Assembly (NCBI GenBank): GCA_031548005.1
Contig: JAVBRK010000003.1
Location: 12,823-76,822 of the forward strand
Direction of reading: 5' to 3'
DNA length: 64,000 nucleotides
DNA from: BNXB01 sp031548005
GTDB lineage: Bacteria; Bacteroidota; Bacteroidia; Bacteroidales; Azobacteroidaceae
Part shown: positions 18,265 to 28,026 of the stretch, in pieces
Layout of the letters: the number at the start of each line of letters is the position of its first letter
Numbering within the stretch: position 1 is the stretch's first letter
Position numbers and translations under genes: made by a program
Notes under the pieces: generated by a model
What the model was told of the DNA's origin: nothing
What the model saw: only the letters and a program-made list of their open reading frames with translations
Database searches by the model: none

Positions 18265-20073
18265 ATGAAATATCCTTTTTTATCGGAACTTGTTCACCAG
18301 AAAGCCAAAGAGTTAGGAAAAAAAGAGGCATTACGGATCAGAAATAAAGAAACTCAGCAATGGAGTGCTGTTTCCTGGGAGGAGTTTTCTCAAAAGATAA
18401 AGCTGACTTCTTATGCGCTTTGCCGGAATGGAATTGTCAACCAATCCCGTGTAGGAGTTTTTGCACAAAACCATGCAGTTTGTTTTTATGTCGATTTTGC
18501 AGCCTTTTCCAACCGGGCCATTGCGGTTCCCATGTATGCAACTTCATCGATACCTCAGATTACTTATATTGTCGAAGAGGCCGGGATAGAACTCTTGTTT
18601 GTCGGGGAGCAGGTCCAGTACGACCATGCACGGGCTGTTTTACAAAGCAGCCGGGTTTTAAAACAGTTGGTTCTGATAGACCGTGGGATTAAAAAGTCGC
18701 AGAACGATACGAATTCAGTTTATTTCGATGAATTCATCCATGCAGATCAAGTCACACCGGATGAAATTGCCCTGGTAGAAAAACTGCAAAATACTACCGA
18801 ACAGGAGGATGTCGTTCATATAATTTATACCTCCGGGACTACCGGAGAGCCTAAAGGAGTGATGTTGACTCAGGCTAATTACCAGGAAGCTATGAAGATA
18901 CACGATCTTCGCCTTCATTATCTTCCGGAGGGTTTCGTGTCCATGTGCTTTCTACCCCTGACTCATATTTTTGAAAAAGCCTGGTCCTTTTTCTGTCTTC
19001 ATAAGGGCTGCACATTAGCCATTAATTCAAATCCCGGAGAGATCCGGACAACGATGAAAGAGGTTCGTCCGCAGGCAATGTGCAGTGTTCCGCGTTTTTG
19101 GGAGAAAGTATATGCCGGAGTGCAGGAGAAAATTGAAAATTACAGTTTTATTCTTAAAAAAATATTTAAAGATGCTGTCGAAACCGGACGCAGGTATAAT
19201 CTGGATTACCGGAATAAGGAACGAAAAGCCCCCTGGTGGTTGCAGCAGAAATTCCGGCTTTATGATCGCTTGATATTTAACCGGATAAAAAAAGAGGTCG
19301 GGATTGAGAATGGAATCATATATCCATGCGCCGGAGCCGCCCTCTCGGATGATATCAACCTGTTTATTCAATCCATCAATATTCCGCTGGTTTATGGTTA
19401 CGGATTAACCGAAACGACGGCGACCGTGAGTTGCTATACTCAAACCGGATTTAAACCGGGAAGTATCGGAAGTGTGATGCCCGGATTGGAAGTCCGCATC
19501 GGAGAGGAAAACGAAATCCAGGTAAAAGGAGGGACTGTTATGAAAGGATATTTCCTGAAACCGGAGGAAACCGGTCGTGTTTTTACGCCGGATAGTTGGT
19601 TCCGGACAGGCGATGCAGGGATGCTGGACAATGATAACAACCTGTTTATTACCGAACGGATCAAAGACCTCTATAAAACCTCCAATGGAAAATATATTGC
19701 TCCTCAGCAGCTGGAAACCCGTTTAGCAAGTAATAAATATATTGAAACGGCAGCGGTGATCGGAGATCAGAGGCGGTATGTGACCGCTTTGATTGTTCCG
19801 GATATGAACGAACTGGAAAAATATGCCCATAAGCACCTGATTATTTATGATTCTTTTGAGGATTTATGCCGCAATCCGTTGATTTATTCTTTGTTGAAGC
19901 TTCATATAGATGGCATTCAGAATGAATTTGCCAGTTATGAACAAATCAAGCGGTTTGCTGTTCTTCCGGAGCCATTTTCCATTGAATCGGGGGAACTGAC
20001 TAATACGTTGAAAATCAAACGGGCATTTATTGAGAAAAAGTATAAAAAAATCATTGATGAATTGTACGATTAA
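18265..20073 (+). CDS. Long-chain fatty-acid--CoA ligase (AMP-binding)
   Basis: 602 residues, typical for bacterial long-chain acyl-CoA synthetases. The AMP-binding P-loop YTSGTTGEPKG is at about 188-198; YGLTETTA and WFRTGDAG follow, as do the ITERIKDLYKTSNGKYI hinge and the C-terminal catalytic lysine region (NTLKIKR). It activates fatty acids to acyl-AMP and then acyl-CoA. It stands alone at the beginning of a rightward block. It is about 9 kb from the megasynthase and oppositely oriented, so nothing ties it directly to that cluster. Confidence 0.93.
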   Translation: MKYPFLSELVHQKAKELGKKEALRIRNKETQQWSAVSWEEFSQKIKLTSYALCRNGIVNQSRVGVFAQNHAVCFYVDFAAFSNRAIAVPMYATSSIPQITYIVEEAGIELLFVGEQVQYDHARAVLQSSRVLKQLVLIDRGIKKSQNDTNSVYFDEFIHADQVTPDEIALVEKLQNTTEQEDVVHIIYTSGTTGEPKGVMLTQANYQEAMKIHDLRLHYLPEGFVSMCFLPLTHIFEKAWSFFCLHKGCTLAINSNPGEIRTTMKEVRPQAMCSVPRFWEKVYAGVQEKIENYSFILKKIFKDAVETGRRYNLDYRNKERKAPWWLQQKFRLYDRLIFNRIKKEVGIENGIIYPCAGAALSDDINLFIQSINIPLVYGYGLTETTATVSCYTQTGFKPGSIGSVMPGLEVRIGEENEIQVKGGTVMKGYFLKPEETGRVFTPDSWFRTGDAGMLDNDNNLFITERIKDLYKTSNGKYIAPQQLETRLASNKYIETAAVIGDQRRYVTALIVPDMNELEKYAHKHLIIYDSFEDLCRNPLIYSLLKLHIDGIQNEFASYEQIKRFAVLPEPFSIESGELTNTLKIKRAFIEKKYKKIIDELYD

Positions 20074-20176
20074 CTCTGGAGCCTGAACTTTTCCTGAGTT
20101 TTAGGCATTATAACATCAATGTGTGAGAAAAAGAATTTTGAGGATGATCAGTCGTATTGATCTTAATTGGTCCGGG

Positions 20177-20893
20177 ATGTTTAAATTTAAATCTGTATTG
20201 ATTGCTGCTTTATTGTTTATAAATGGAGCAGGTGTCTGCTCACAGACAACCTCCGACAGCCAGTTGTGGATGGATGCCGAACTGAATTACACTTATAAGC
20301 AACGTTTCCTTTTCCAGGATGAACTGAGTTATCAGACCCTGGTTTCAGGAGGAAGTTACTGGTACAGCCTGAACTCGACTCCTGCTTTTGAGTTCAATTT
20401 GAATCCGCATATCGATCTGATAACCTCGGTACCATTGTCCTATACTTTGCAGGGGCGTAAAATGAGTACGTTTGAAGTCCGTGCAATGGTCGGTTCCCGG
20501 ATTTATCTTACCCCCGCCCTGAGGCCCCAGGTGCGTTTTCTGGTACGTCTTGAGGAGCGTTGGGCTTATGATAGGGCTATTGATAACTGGGATATCGGCA
20601 ATCGTATCCGCCTGCGGGCGGAAGTGATTTATCCGGTGAATAAAAAGTCTTATTTTGAAGATAAGATGTGGTATTTTATCGGAGATACGGAATTGTTCCT
20701 GTCTACCACCCAGGATATCAATGAACGTTTTGCCAACCGGACGCGTTTCCGTATGGGAGTCGGTTACCGCCTGAACTATAAAATGCGCTTTGAGGGGATT
20801 TATACGCTGCAATTTTCCAGAAATACGATTGATGACGACTTTAATTCGGTAGACAACATCATCCGTTTACGGTTTAAGTATTATTTAAAATGA
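20177..20893 (+). CDS. DUF2490 outer-membrane beta-barrel family protein
   Basis: About 238 residues from the ATG at 20177, which gives a clean signal peptide (MFKFKSVLIAALLFINGAG, then CSQTTS). The frame stays open upstream to ATG 20144 and GTG 20123, so the start is uncertain. The body alternates beta strands with aromatic residues and ends in RLRFKYYLK, as expected of a small outer-membrane barrel. The pattern fits DUF2490, a family of unknown function common in Bacteroidota. tsaD begins immediately after its stop. Confidence 0.8.
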   Translation: MFKFKSVLIAALLFINGAGVCSQTTSDSQLWMDAELNYTYKQRFLFQDELSYQTLVSGGSYWYSLNSTPAFEFNLNPHIDLITSVPLSYTLQGRKMSTFEVRAMVGSRIYLTPALRPQVRFLVRLEERWAYDRAIDNWDIGNRIRLRAEVIYPVNKKSYFEDKMWYFIGDTELFLSTTQDINERFANRTRFRMGVGYRLNYKMRFEGIYTLQFSRNTIDDDFNSVDNIIRLRFKYYLK

Positions 20894-21922
20894 ATGAATG
20901 AAATGGGAGTGACGATTTTGGGAATAGAGTCTTCTTGCGATGATACTTCTGCTGCAGTGATCCGCGACGGCGTTATATTATCAAATGTTATAGCCGGTCA
21001 GAAAGTCCATGAAGCTTATGGCGGCGTGGTGCCAGAACTGGCTTCCAGGGCCCACCAGCAAAATATTGTTCCGGTGGTGAGCGAAGCGCTGAAACAGGCC
21101 GGTGTGAGGAAAGAGGAATTAAGTGCGATCGCCTTTACGCGTGGGCCGGGATTGTTAGGCTCTTTACTGGTAGGAACATCGTTTACGAAAGGTCTGGCTT
21201 CGGCGTTAAATATTCCGATGGTCGAAGTCAATCACCTGCAGGCTCATGTCCTGGCTCATTTCATCAAGGCGAACGAGGCCGACGAACGCCATCCCCGGTT
21301 CCCATTCCTTTGTTTGCTGGTATCCGGAGGAAATTCCCAGGTCATTCTGGTTCGTGATTGGAATGATATGGAAGTGATCGGCCAGACAATCGACGATGCG
21401 GCCGGAGAAGCTTTCGATAAGTGCGCCAAAGTGATGGGATTGGGATATCCGGGAGGACCGGTTGTCGATCGTCTTGCAAAAGAAGGAAATCCGGCGGCAT
21501 TTCAGTTCAGTAAACCGGTAGTGACGGGTTATGATTTCAGCTTCAGCGGATTAAAAACTTCCTTTCTTTACTTAGTTCGCGATGAATTGAAAAAAGATCC
21601 GGATTTTATTGAAAAACATAAGTCTGATTTGTGCGCCTCTCTTCAGTATACGATTATTGAAGTACTTATGAATAAATTACGCCGGGCTTCCAAAGATCTT
21701 AAAATCCGTGAAATTGCTGTTGCCGGGGGGGTTTCTGCCAATTCCGGACTTCGCAAGGCATTTGAAGATGATGCCGTAAAATATCACTGGAATATTTTTA
21801 TACCTCCTTTCGCTTACACCACCGATAATGCCGCTATGGTAGCGGTAAGCGGTTATTTCAAGTATTTGCATCGGGAGTTTGCATCGTTGGATATGGCCCC
21901 ATTTTCAAGAGTTGTAATTTAA
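20894..21922 (+). CDS. tsaD: tRNA N6-adenosine threonylcarbamoyltransferase
   Basis: 342 residues. TsaD transfers the threonylcarbamoyl group to A37 of ANN-decoding tRNAs. The Kae1 ASKHA fold is evident: GIESSCDDTSAAV at the N-terminus, metal ligands H114 and H118 in NHLQAH, SGGNSQ, and the C-terminal GGVSANSGLR and PPFAYTTDNAAM. The ATG directly follows the DUF2490 stop. The enzyme supplying its substrate, a Sua5/YrdC protein, is at 44648 in this window. Confidence 0.97.
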   Translation: MNEMGVTILGIESSCDDTSAAVIRDGVILSNVIAGQKVHEAYGGVVPELASRAHQQNIVPVVSEALKQAGVRKEELSAIAFTRGPGLLGSLLVGTSFTKGLASALNIPMVEVNHLQAHVLAHFIKANEADERHPRFPFLCLLVSGGNSQVILVRDWNDMEVIGQTIDDAAGEAFDKCAKVMGLGYPGGPVVDRLAKEGNPAAFQFSKPVVTGYDFSFSGLKTSFLYLVRDELKKDPDFIEKHKSDLCASLQYTIIEVLMNKLRRASKDLKIREIAVAGGVSANSGLRKAFEDDAVKYHWNIFIPPFAYTTDNAAMVAVSGYFKYLHREFASLDMAPFSRVVI

Positions 21923-21959
21923 TTTTTCCCTAAAAACAGCTATTTTTATTTTAAATATC

Positions 21960-21967
21960 TATATTTG
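21960..21967 (+). promoter_or_regulatory. -7 box upstream of the Mpv17-like gene
   Basis: TATATTTG matches TAnnTTTG 35 bp before the ATG at 22003; no exact -33 TTTG is visible. A near-palindrome (TAAAAAcAGCTaTTTTTA, about 21930-21948) sits between the tsaD stop and this box. Confidence 0.4.
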
Positions 21968-22002
21968 CATCGATTTTTGCTTTATTCTAATGCTTTTTGC
22001 CG

Positions 22003-22692
22003 ATGAAAAAAGATATTTTGTTTGTCCTGTGCCTGGTGTGTATATTCCTTCCATTCATTTTAATACCGGGATTATTTGAGTGGTATAAACACTTCAATTC
22101 CGAACATGCTTTTGTGATGGCCTTTCTGAAGTTTGCAATTCTGGCAACAACAGGGGAAATGTTAGGGCTGCGAATAAAGACCGGTCGTTATAATGAGGCC
22201 GGGTTCGGTGTTCTTCCGAGAGCTGTAATCTGGGGACTATTGGGTGTATGGATCGCCCTTGCTATGAAAGTCTATGCTCTGGGTACACCGGCTATTGTCG
22301 AATATTTGGGAGTGAAGGGCGCTGTAGCCGCCATGGCGGGCGCATTTACCTGGCAAAAGCTATTGGGGGCGCTGGGTATCAGTTTGATGATGAATACTTC
22401 GTTTGCTCCGGTTTTTATGACTGTTCATAAAATTACGGATACTCATATCCTGAACAATGGAGGAAAACTCTCCTGTCTGCTGAAGCCCATTCCATTCGGT
22501 CATTATCTGGCGAATTTGAACTGGAAAGTGCAGTGGGGGTTTGTTTTTAAAAAGACAATCCCGTACTTCTGGGTACCGGCCCATACCATTACATTTATTC
22601 TGCCTACTGATTACCAGGTGTTGTTTGCAGCCGTTTTAGGCATTGTTCTTGGTGTATTACTGGCGGTTGCAGCTGTTAAAGGCCGGTTGTAA
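22003..22692 (+). CDS. Multi-pass membrane protein, Mpv17/PMP22-like
   Basis: 229 residues from ATG 22003; an in-frame TTG at 21997 would add two. Four to five hydrophobic segments are visible. The C-terminal pattern (NWKVQWGFVFKKTIPYFWVP, then AHTITFILP and a final helix) resembles the signature of the Mpv17/PMP22 family known mostly from eukaryotic organelles. Bacterial members have no established role. Tandem with tsaD but with its own likely promoter. The family call is moderate; I claim no function. Confidence 0.6.
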   Translation: MKKDILFVLCLVCIFLPFILIPGLFEWYKHFNSEHAFVMAFLKFAILATTGEMLGLRIKTGRYNEAGFGVLPRAVIWGLLGVWIALAMKVYALGTPAIVEYLGVKGAVAAMAGAFTWQKLLGALGISLMMNTSFAPVFMTVHKITDTHILNNGGKLSCLLKPIPFGHYLANLNWKVQWGFVFKKTIPYFWVPAHTITFILPTDYQVLFAAVLGIVLGVLLAVAAVKGRL

Positions 22693-22730
22693 TTTCTAAA
22701 AAATCAGCTTGAGTCCCTGCCCCCGGATGG

Positions 22731-22760
22731 TTTGTATCTCGATTATTTAATTTAATTTTG
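22731..22760 (+). promoter_or_regulatory. Promoter of the polysaccharide deacetylase
   Basis: TTTG at 22731-22734, an 18-bp spacer and TAATTTTG at 22753-22760 fit the Bacteroidota housekeeping promoter; the ATG is at 22796. Confidence 0.6.
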
Positions 22761-22795
22761 CAGGAGCAACTGTATTTGCGATTAAAGCCCAATGT

Positions 22796-23722
22796 ATGGT
22801 TCCTCTCCGATTATTAATAAATATATCCCGGCAACACTTGCTGCTGCCTTTTTATCATATTGTATCCGATACACCTCCCCCTCACATTAAGCACCTGTAT
22901 TCTGTAAAAACTATCCGGGAGTTTAGAAAGGATCTGGATTTTCTCCTCAAATATTATAAACCGGTCGATGCTCAAATGTTATATAATATCACTCTAAAAG
23001 GAGAAAAGCGCGATAAAAAAGTTTTCCACCTGACATTCGATGACGGACTACAGGAAATGTATCATATCGTTGCCCCGATTCTCTATAAGAAAGGCATTCC
23101 GGCTACTTTTTTTATCAATTCCGAATTTGTCGGCAATCAGAATCTTTTTTACAGGTACCAGGCGAGCCTGATCCTTGAAAACAGGCTCCTGACGAATCAA
23201 CTGGCCGATGAGTTCAGGAAAACAATCCTTTCAATAAGCTACCACGATAAAGATCTTCTGAATCAATGGCTGGATCAGGAAGCCGTGAGATTATTTTTAG
23301 AAGAACAACAGCCCTATATGACTAAAGATCAAATCTTGAATCTTAGTAATAGGGGATTTACTATCGGAGCTCATAGTGTAGACCATCCGGTTTATTATCA
23401 GGAACCGGTAGAACAGCAACTCCGGCAAACCAAAGAAAGTCTTGATTTTATCCGGCAGTTAGTGCCTCAAAAGCTTCGACTTTTTGCATTTCCTTTTACA
23501 GACTATGGTGTCTCAAAAGAATTTTTCGATCTTATTTCTCCTCATGTAGATCTGACTTTCGGAACAGCCGGACTCAAAAAAGACGAAGTCACTTTTAACC
23601 TGCAACGAATCGCAGCAGAAAAGAGAAAAACGAATGTTGCATTGGAAAGAATTGTCCGGATGGAATACCTCGAATATATTCTGAAAGTTTGTTTGGGAAA
23701 GGAGGGCGTTTACCGGAGTTGA
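22796..23722 (+). CDS. Polysaccharide deacetylase (NodB-like, CE4) family protein
   Basis: 308 residues. The NodB motif 1 TFDDG is at 80-84, and the metal-binding pair H193 and H197 is in GAHSVDHP, so the metal site is intact. CE4 enzymes remove N-acetyl groups from chitin-like, peptidoglycan or exopolysaccharide chains. No signal peptide is evident, so it may act in the cytoplasm on a lipid-linked or nucleotide-linked sugar. It is flanked by its own promoter and a 312-bp spacer, so it is probably monocistronic. Confidence 0.88.
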   Translation: MVPLRLLINISRQHLLLPFYHIVSDTPPPHIKHLYSVKTIREFRKDLDFLLKYYKPVDAQMLYNITLKGEKRDKKVFHLTFDDGLQEMYHIVAPILYKKGIPATFFINSEFVGNQNLFYRYQASLILENRLLTNQLADEFRKTILSISYHDKDLLNQWLDQEAVRLFLEEQQPYMTKDQILNLSNRGFTIGAHSVDHPVYYQEPVEQQLRQTKESLDFIRQLVPQKLRLFAFPFTDYGVSKEFFDLISPHVDLTFGTAGLKKDEVTFNLQRIAAEKRKTNVALERIVRMEYLEYILKVCLGKEGVYRS

Positions 23723-24034
23723 TTCCGTTCAAACTTTTTTGAAACAATTAGTTTTTCGTTACTTATCATATTCAACTGGATAAATAACGATGGTAAGACC
23801 ATTCAGTTCTGTGCTTCTTGATTTTAACAACCTGTTTGCCGGGTGACTAAATTGTTCGCTTGAGATTTTCCAACTGGGTTTTCCTTTTGACCCAAATTGG
23901 ATCAGTTGGATTATCTTGCATTTGTAAAAAATAATTGGTTGAATGTAGAAGTAAATACAGATACAGACGATAAGAAAATGTAAAAAAATATATCTTTGCA
24001 AAACCGTTAAATGTTGAAAAATAAATATTTACAT
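23723..24034. other. 312-bp spacer before the sulfatase
   Basis: No convincing gene. It contains a short TTCAAA/TTTGAA hairpin just after the deacetylase stop and a -7 box TATCTTTG at 23991-23998. That box would start transcription near 24005, which argues against the ATG at 24011 and for the ATG at 24035 as the sulfatase start. Confidence 0.5.
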
Positions 24035-25576
24035 ATGAAACAAATCTGTATTTCTGTGCCTGGGTTGGTTGCTCTGGCCGCCTTTTCGGCATGTGGAGAC
24101 AAAAATGTTAAAAAAAATACTGTTGTGAAGCCCAATGTGGTGATGATCCTGGCCGATGATATTGGTTACGGGGACCTGGCTGCTTATGGGGCTACCCGGG
24201 TGGAAACTCCCAATGTTGATCGTTTGGCGGGCAACGGAGTCCGGTTTACCAACGCTCATGCTGTAGCATCGACCAGTACCCCTTCCCGCTATTCGCTTCT
24301 GACCGGACAGTATGCTTTTCGCCGCAATGATACCGGGGTTGCACGTGGAAACGCTTTTACCATCATTAAGCCGGAGCAGGAAACATTGCCCCGGATGATG
24401 CAACAGGCAGGTTATACGACCGGAGTCGTCGGGAAATGGCATCTCGGTATCGGAGATGAGAATGGTCAGGACTGGAATGGGTTGCTGATTCCCGGACCGA
24501 AAGAACTCGGATTCGATTATTCTTATATAATGGCTGCCACCGGCGACCGGGTTCCTTGTGTCTTTCTTGAAAATCAAAGGGTTGCAAATCTTGATCCCAA
24601 TGACCCGATTGAAGTGAGCTATGATCAGCCGTTTCCAGGAGAACCTTTAGGGAAAGATCATCCGGAAATGCTGACCGTGCAGAGACCCAGTCATGGACAT
24701 GATATGGCCATTGTTAACGGAGTGAGTCGTATTGGCTATATGAGGGGAGGAAAAACTGCTTTGTGGCAAGACCAGAATATTGCCGATAGTATCACTGTCA
24801 AGGCCGTTAATTTTATAGAGACTAACAAAAATAAACCATTTTTCCTGTATTTCGGAACGAATGATATTCATGTACCGCGGGTTCCTCACCCACGCTTTTC
24901 CGGCAAGACCGGGATGGGCCCCCGGGGGGATGCCATCGCGGAGTTCGACTGGTCGGTCGGTCAGATTATTGCTGCTCTGGAAAAAAATGGGTTGTTGGAA
25001 AATACGATGATTATTCTTACCAGCGATAATGGTCCGGTAGTCGACGATGGCTATCAGGACCAGGCTGTGGAGTTACTGGGAGATCATAAACCCTGGGGAC
25101 CTCTTCGGGGTGGTAAATACAGTTCTTTCGATGCCGGAACACGGGTGCCGTTTATAGTTCACTGGCCTGCGAAGATGAAAGCCAATACCTCTCCGGCATT
25201 GGTTTCGCAGGTAGATATGTATGCAACGATGGCAGCTCTTACCGGACAGCAGTTACCGGATAATGCCGCTCCCGATAGTTTCGATCAGTTACAGGCCTGG
25301 ACCGGAAAAGACGATAAAGGCCGTGAATACGTGATGGAATATGGAGTCATGGGATTGAGCGTGATTCAGGGCGATTGGAAATATATCGTTCCGTCCGATC
25401 GTGAGGCTTATTGGCCGTGGACAAATACAGAAACCGGGGCCGATCCCAACCCTCAACTCTATAATTTAAGTGAGGATGTCGGTGAACGGAACAACCTTGC
25501 GGTACAACATCCCGAAAAAGTGATGGAGCTGGATGCTCTGATCCGGAAAGTAAGAGAAACTTCTGAAACGCGTTGA
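24035..25576 (+). CDS. Serine-type sulfatase, lipoprotein
   Basis: 513 residues from ATG 24035. A lipoprotein signal ends at AAFSAC with the lipidated cysteine at residue 20. The alkaline-phosphatase-fold sulfatase core begins with the metal-binding ILADDIGYGD (D41, D42). The formylglycine motif is S81-T-P-S-R, the serine form that needs an anaerobic sulfatase-maturating radical-SAM enzyme (anSME), not present in this window. GKWHLG and TSDNGP are also intact. Arylsulfatases of this type act on sulfated glycans in the periplasm or at the surface. Its stop abuts the convergent TonB receptor gene with no gap. Substrate unknown. Confidence 0.93.
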   Translation: MKQICISVPGLVALAAFSACGDKNVKKNTVVKPNVVMILADDIGYGDLAAYGATRVETPNVDRLAGNGVRFTNAHAVASTSTPSRYSLLTGQYAFRRNDTGVARGNAFTIIKPEQETLPRMMQQAGYTTGVVGKWHLGIGDENGQDWNGLLIPGPKELGFDYSYIMAATGDRVPCVFLENQRVANLDPNDPIEVSYDQPFPGEPLGKDHPEMLTVQRPSHGHDMAIVNGVSRIGYMRGGKTALWQDQNIADSITVKAVNFIETNKNKPFFLYFGTNDIHVPRVPHPRFSGKTGMGPRGDAIAEFDWSVGQIIAALEKNGLLENTMIILTSDNGPVVDDGYQDQAVELLGDHKPWGPLRGGKYSSFDAGTRVPFIVHWPAKMKANTSPALVSQVDMYATMAALTGQQLPDNAAPDSFDQLQAWTGKDDKGREYVMEYGVMGLSVIQGDWKYIVPSDREAYWPWTNTETGADPNPQLYNLSEDVGERNNLAVQHPEKVMELDALIRKVRETSETR

Positions 25577-27979
25577 TCAGAATTCAGCTACAAGCTTGAT
25601 ATTTAACTGACGTCCGGTAAGGTAGTTGGGAACGGCCCACTGTCTTCCCTGGATGTCGGGGATCCAGGAGTAGGAACTGACATTCTTAATGTCCAAAAGG
25701 TTGAAAGCATCTAAACCGATCCAGATATTTTTGAAAGTTCCCCAGAGGCTCCGGTTGCGGATATCGTCTTCTTCCGCCAGGATGCGGTAAGCCATTCCGA
25801 TGTCGATCCGGCGGTAGGCTTTCGACCGGAATCCGGGCTCGTAGATATAATCCGGCGAACTGTAGGGGAGCCCGTCTGCCCAGATGGCTTTGAGGCTCAG
25901 TTTAACCCGGTCGTAATTCGGCCAGTAATCGGTGAAAAAGAGCGAAATGCTATAGCGTTGATCTGTTGGCAGAGGAGTTTTTCTGCCATTCCATTCCTGT
26001 TCTGTTTTCATCAGGGAAAAATTCACCCAGGAATCGGTTCCCGGAACAAATTCTCCCGCAAGTTTCATGTCTAAGCCGGCAGTGTAGCCTGTGGCTACAT
26101 TACTCCCATAGTAGGTTACTTTAACATTGTTGACAATATAGGGTACCAGGTCGTCCATTTTTTTATAGTACATTTCTGTCGTCAGCTTGAAGGGACGGTC
26201 ATCGAGCTTGAAACCGTAATCGTTTCCCAGTACAAAATGGATGGAGCGCTGAGATTTGATACCATCATTCAGTGTGATATAAGAATTTCCGTTTTCGTCG
26301 GTATTGCTCACCCGGAACTCTTTATAAAACGGGGACTGATAATATAATCCGGAGGCCAGCCTGAAAGTGAGATTCTGGTTGCGGGTGGGTACAAAACCGA
26401 TGGATCCTCTCGGGCTGATGATCAGCTCTTTGTTGAAATCCCAGTAACTTGCCCGGACTCCCAGGGTGGCCGAGAACAATCCGAACTCCGTACGGAATTT
26501 GTATGTGTCCTGCAGATAGCCCGAGAACCGGCTGGATTGAAGATCATTCTCAGAAAACAGATTAGAATAAACCCGCAGCCGCTCTTCCTCATAGGGCATG
26601 GAATATCCCATAGAATCGCGCATATCCCATTCTTTGATATGGTCGTCGATAATTTCCCGCTGGTATCCCAAAGCCCAGAGCAACGTATTGTTTGTAAATT
26701 TATGGGAGCCGATATGCGATAAGTTGATCACTTCCGAGTGAAGCCGGTCCCGGGCATGCTCGTGGAATTTACCGGTTCCGATGGGTATTTTTTGTATTTC
26801 ATTATCGGCTTCGATCACGTCGCTGAGCCAGTATCTTCCTCTGATGTCGTAGGTTTCGCTTTCCTGCGATTGAAAGCCGGAAAGCTGGAGTCCTAAGCTG
26901 GTATTTTCAGATGGTTTATATTTCAGGATGCCTGCGCCGAATAGGGTAGTGAATTCATCGACTTCCCCTCCGTCGTAACTAACATCGAAATTGACCGCTT
27001 TTTCTAAAGTCCCGAATGAAGTGCTTCTTGTGGAAGGGGTGAAATTGTAGGTGTTTTTGGAAAAGTTTCCCAGGAAACCCGCCTCGACTTTAGGGGAGAT
27101 GCTGTAAGACATATAAGTCTGCAGATCCATGAATGTAGGATCGTAATTTCCTTCGGTATCGAGCGTATTCAGCAAGGTTGTTCCCCGTTTGTAACGAAAT
27201 CCGGTAACCTGTGTAAATTTTCCGGAGCTACTGCCCACATAAGCGTTTCCTCCCAGCATACTGGCGGTAACGGCTCCTTCAAAGGCTGACGGTTTTTTGT
27301 ATGTGATATCCAGTACGGAGGCCATCTTATCACCGTAACGGGCATCGAATCCCCCGGCCGAAAATTCGACGGCTCCAATGAGGTCCGGATTGATAAAGCT
27401 CAATCCTTCCTGTTGTCCGCTACGGATCAGCAAAGGCCGGTATACTTCGATCCCATTGACATAGACGATATTTTCATCGTAATTTCCTCCACGCACCATG
27501 TATTGTGAAGAAGTTTCGTTGATTGAAGAAACACCCATGCCGAAAGTGACGATCATGGATTCGATACTTCCTCCATAGGGATCGACTGCCAGACGGGCTT
27601 TCGACGGGTCGAGCCGTTGGCTGGTGTTCATATCGATCCGGTTGGATTTTACGGTGACGCCTTCCAATTCTAAGGAAAGGCTGCGCATCCGGACGCTGAC
27701 GACCATGTCTCCGTCGACAGAAAGGATAACTCGTTGGGTTTTATTGTATCCGAGACAGGAGAATACCAGAGTACAGGAATCTCCGGAGTTCACGAGCAGG
27801 GAGTAATTTCCTTTTTCATCGGTTATCGCCCCGTTCATTGTTCCGCGTACATGGATGCTGGCCAATTCGATCGGTAATCCTTCCGAATCGGTAACATTTC
27901 CCGAAATCTTGGATTTTTGAGCAAAGATCATAACCGGAAATACAAAGGCGAATAACAATAATATGTAGCGAATATTCAT
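25577..27979 (-). CDS. TonB-dependent receptor with carboxypeptidase-regulatory-like N-terminal domain
   Basis: 800 residues with a signal peptide (MNIRYILLLFAFVFPVMIFA). A CarboxypepD_reg-like domain follows (SGNVTDSEGLPIELASIHV, about 25-105). The plug comes next (SSQYMVRGGNYDENIVYVNG), and a 22-stranded barrel ends in IKLVAEF with terminal Phe. There is no SusD-like partner, so this is not a classical Sus pair. It lies 47 bp downstream of a histidine kinase gene in the same direction and is likely co-transcribed with that two-component system. Ligand unknown. Confidence 0.92.
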   Translation of the reverse strand: MNIRYILLLFAFVFPVMIFAQKSKISGNVTDSEGLPIELASIHVRGTMNGAITDEKGNYSLLVNSGDSCTLVFSCLGYNKTQRVILSVDGDMVVSVRMRSLSLELEGVTVKSNRIDMNTSQRLDPSKARLAVDPYGGSIESMIVTFGMGVSSINETSSQYMVRGGNYDENIVYVNGIEVYRPLLIRSGQQEGLSFINPDLIGAVEFSAGGFDARYGDKMASVLDITYKKPSAFEGAVTASMLGGNAYVGSSSGKFTQVTGFRYKRGTTLLNTLDTEGNYDPTFMDLQTYMSYSISPKVEAGFLGNFSKNTYNFTPSTRSTSFGTLEKAVNFDVSYDGGEVDEFTTLFGAGILKYKPSENTSLGLQLSGFQSQESETYDIRGRYWLSDVIEADNEIQKIPIGTGKFHEHARDRLHSEVINLSHIGSHKFTNNTLLWALGYQREIIDDHIKEWDMRDSMGYSMPYEEERLRVYSNLFSENDLQSSRFSGYLQDTYKFRTEFGLFSATLGVRASYWDFNKELIISPRGSIGFVPTRNQNLTFRLASGLYYQSPFYKEFRVSNTDENGNSYITLNDGIKSQRSIHFVLGNDYGFKLDDRPFKLTTEMYYKKMDDLVPYIVNNVKVTYYGSNVATGYTAGLDMKLAGEFVPGTDSWVNFSLMKTEQEWNGRKTPLPTDQRYSISLFFTDYWPNYDRVKLSLKAIWADGLPYSSPDYIYEPGFRSKAYRRIDIGMAYRILAEEDDIRNRSLWGTFKNIWIGLDAFNLLDIKNVSSYSWIPDIQGRQWAVPNYLTGRQLNIKLVAEF

Positions 27980-28026
27980 CAGGCTTTTAGGATATGTATG
28001 CTACTTATAACGTAAAAAAAAAAGAT

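Noticed and set aside
23759..24001. Small hydrophobic minus-strand frame (80 codons) in the deacetylase-sulfatase spacer
   Set aside because: It overlaps the sulfatase promoter, has no promoter or ribosome site of its own, and its hydrophobic start comes from AT-rich sequence.
24029..24577. 182-codon minus-strand frame inside the sulfatase
   Set aside because: Opposite the sulfatase catalytic motifs; no supporting features.
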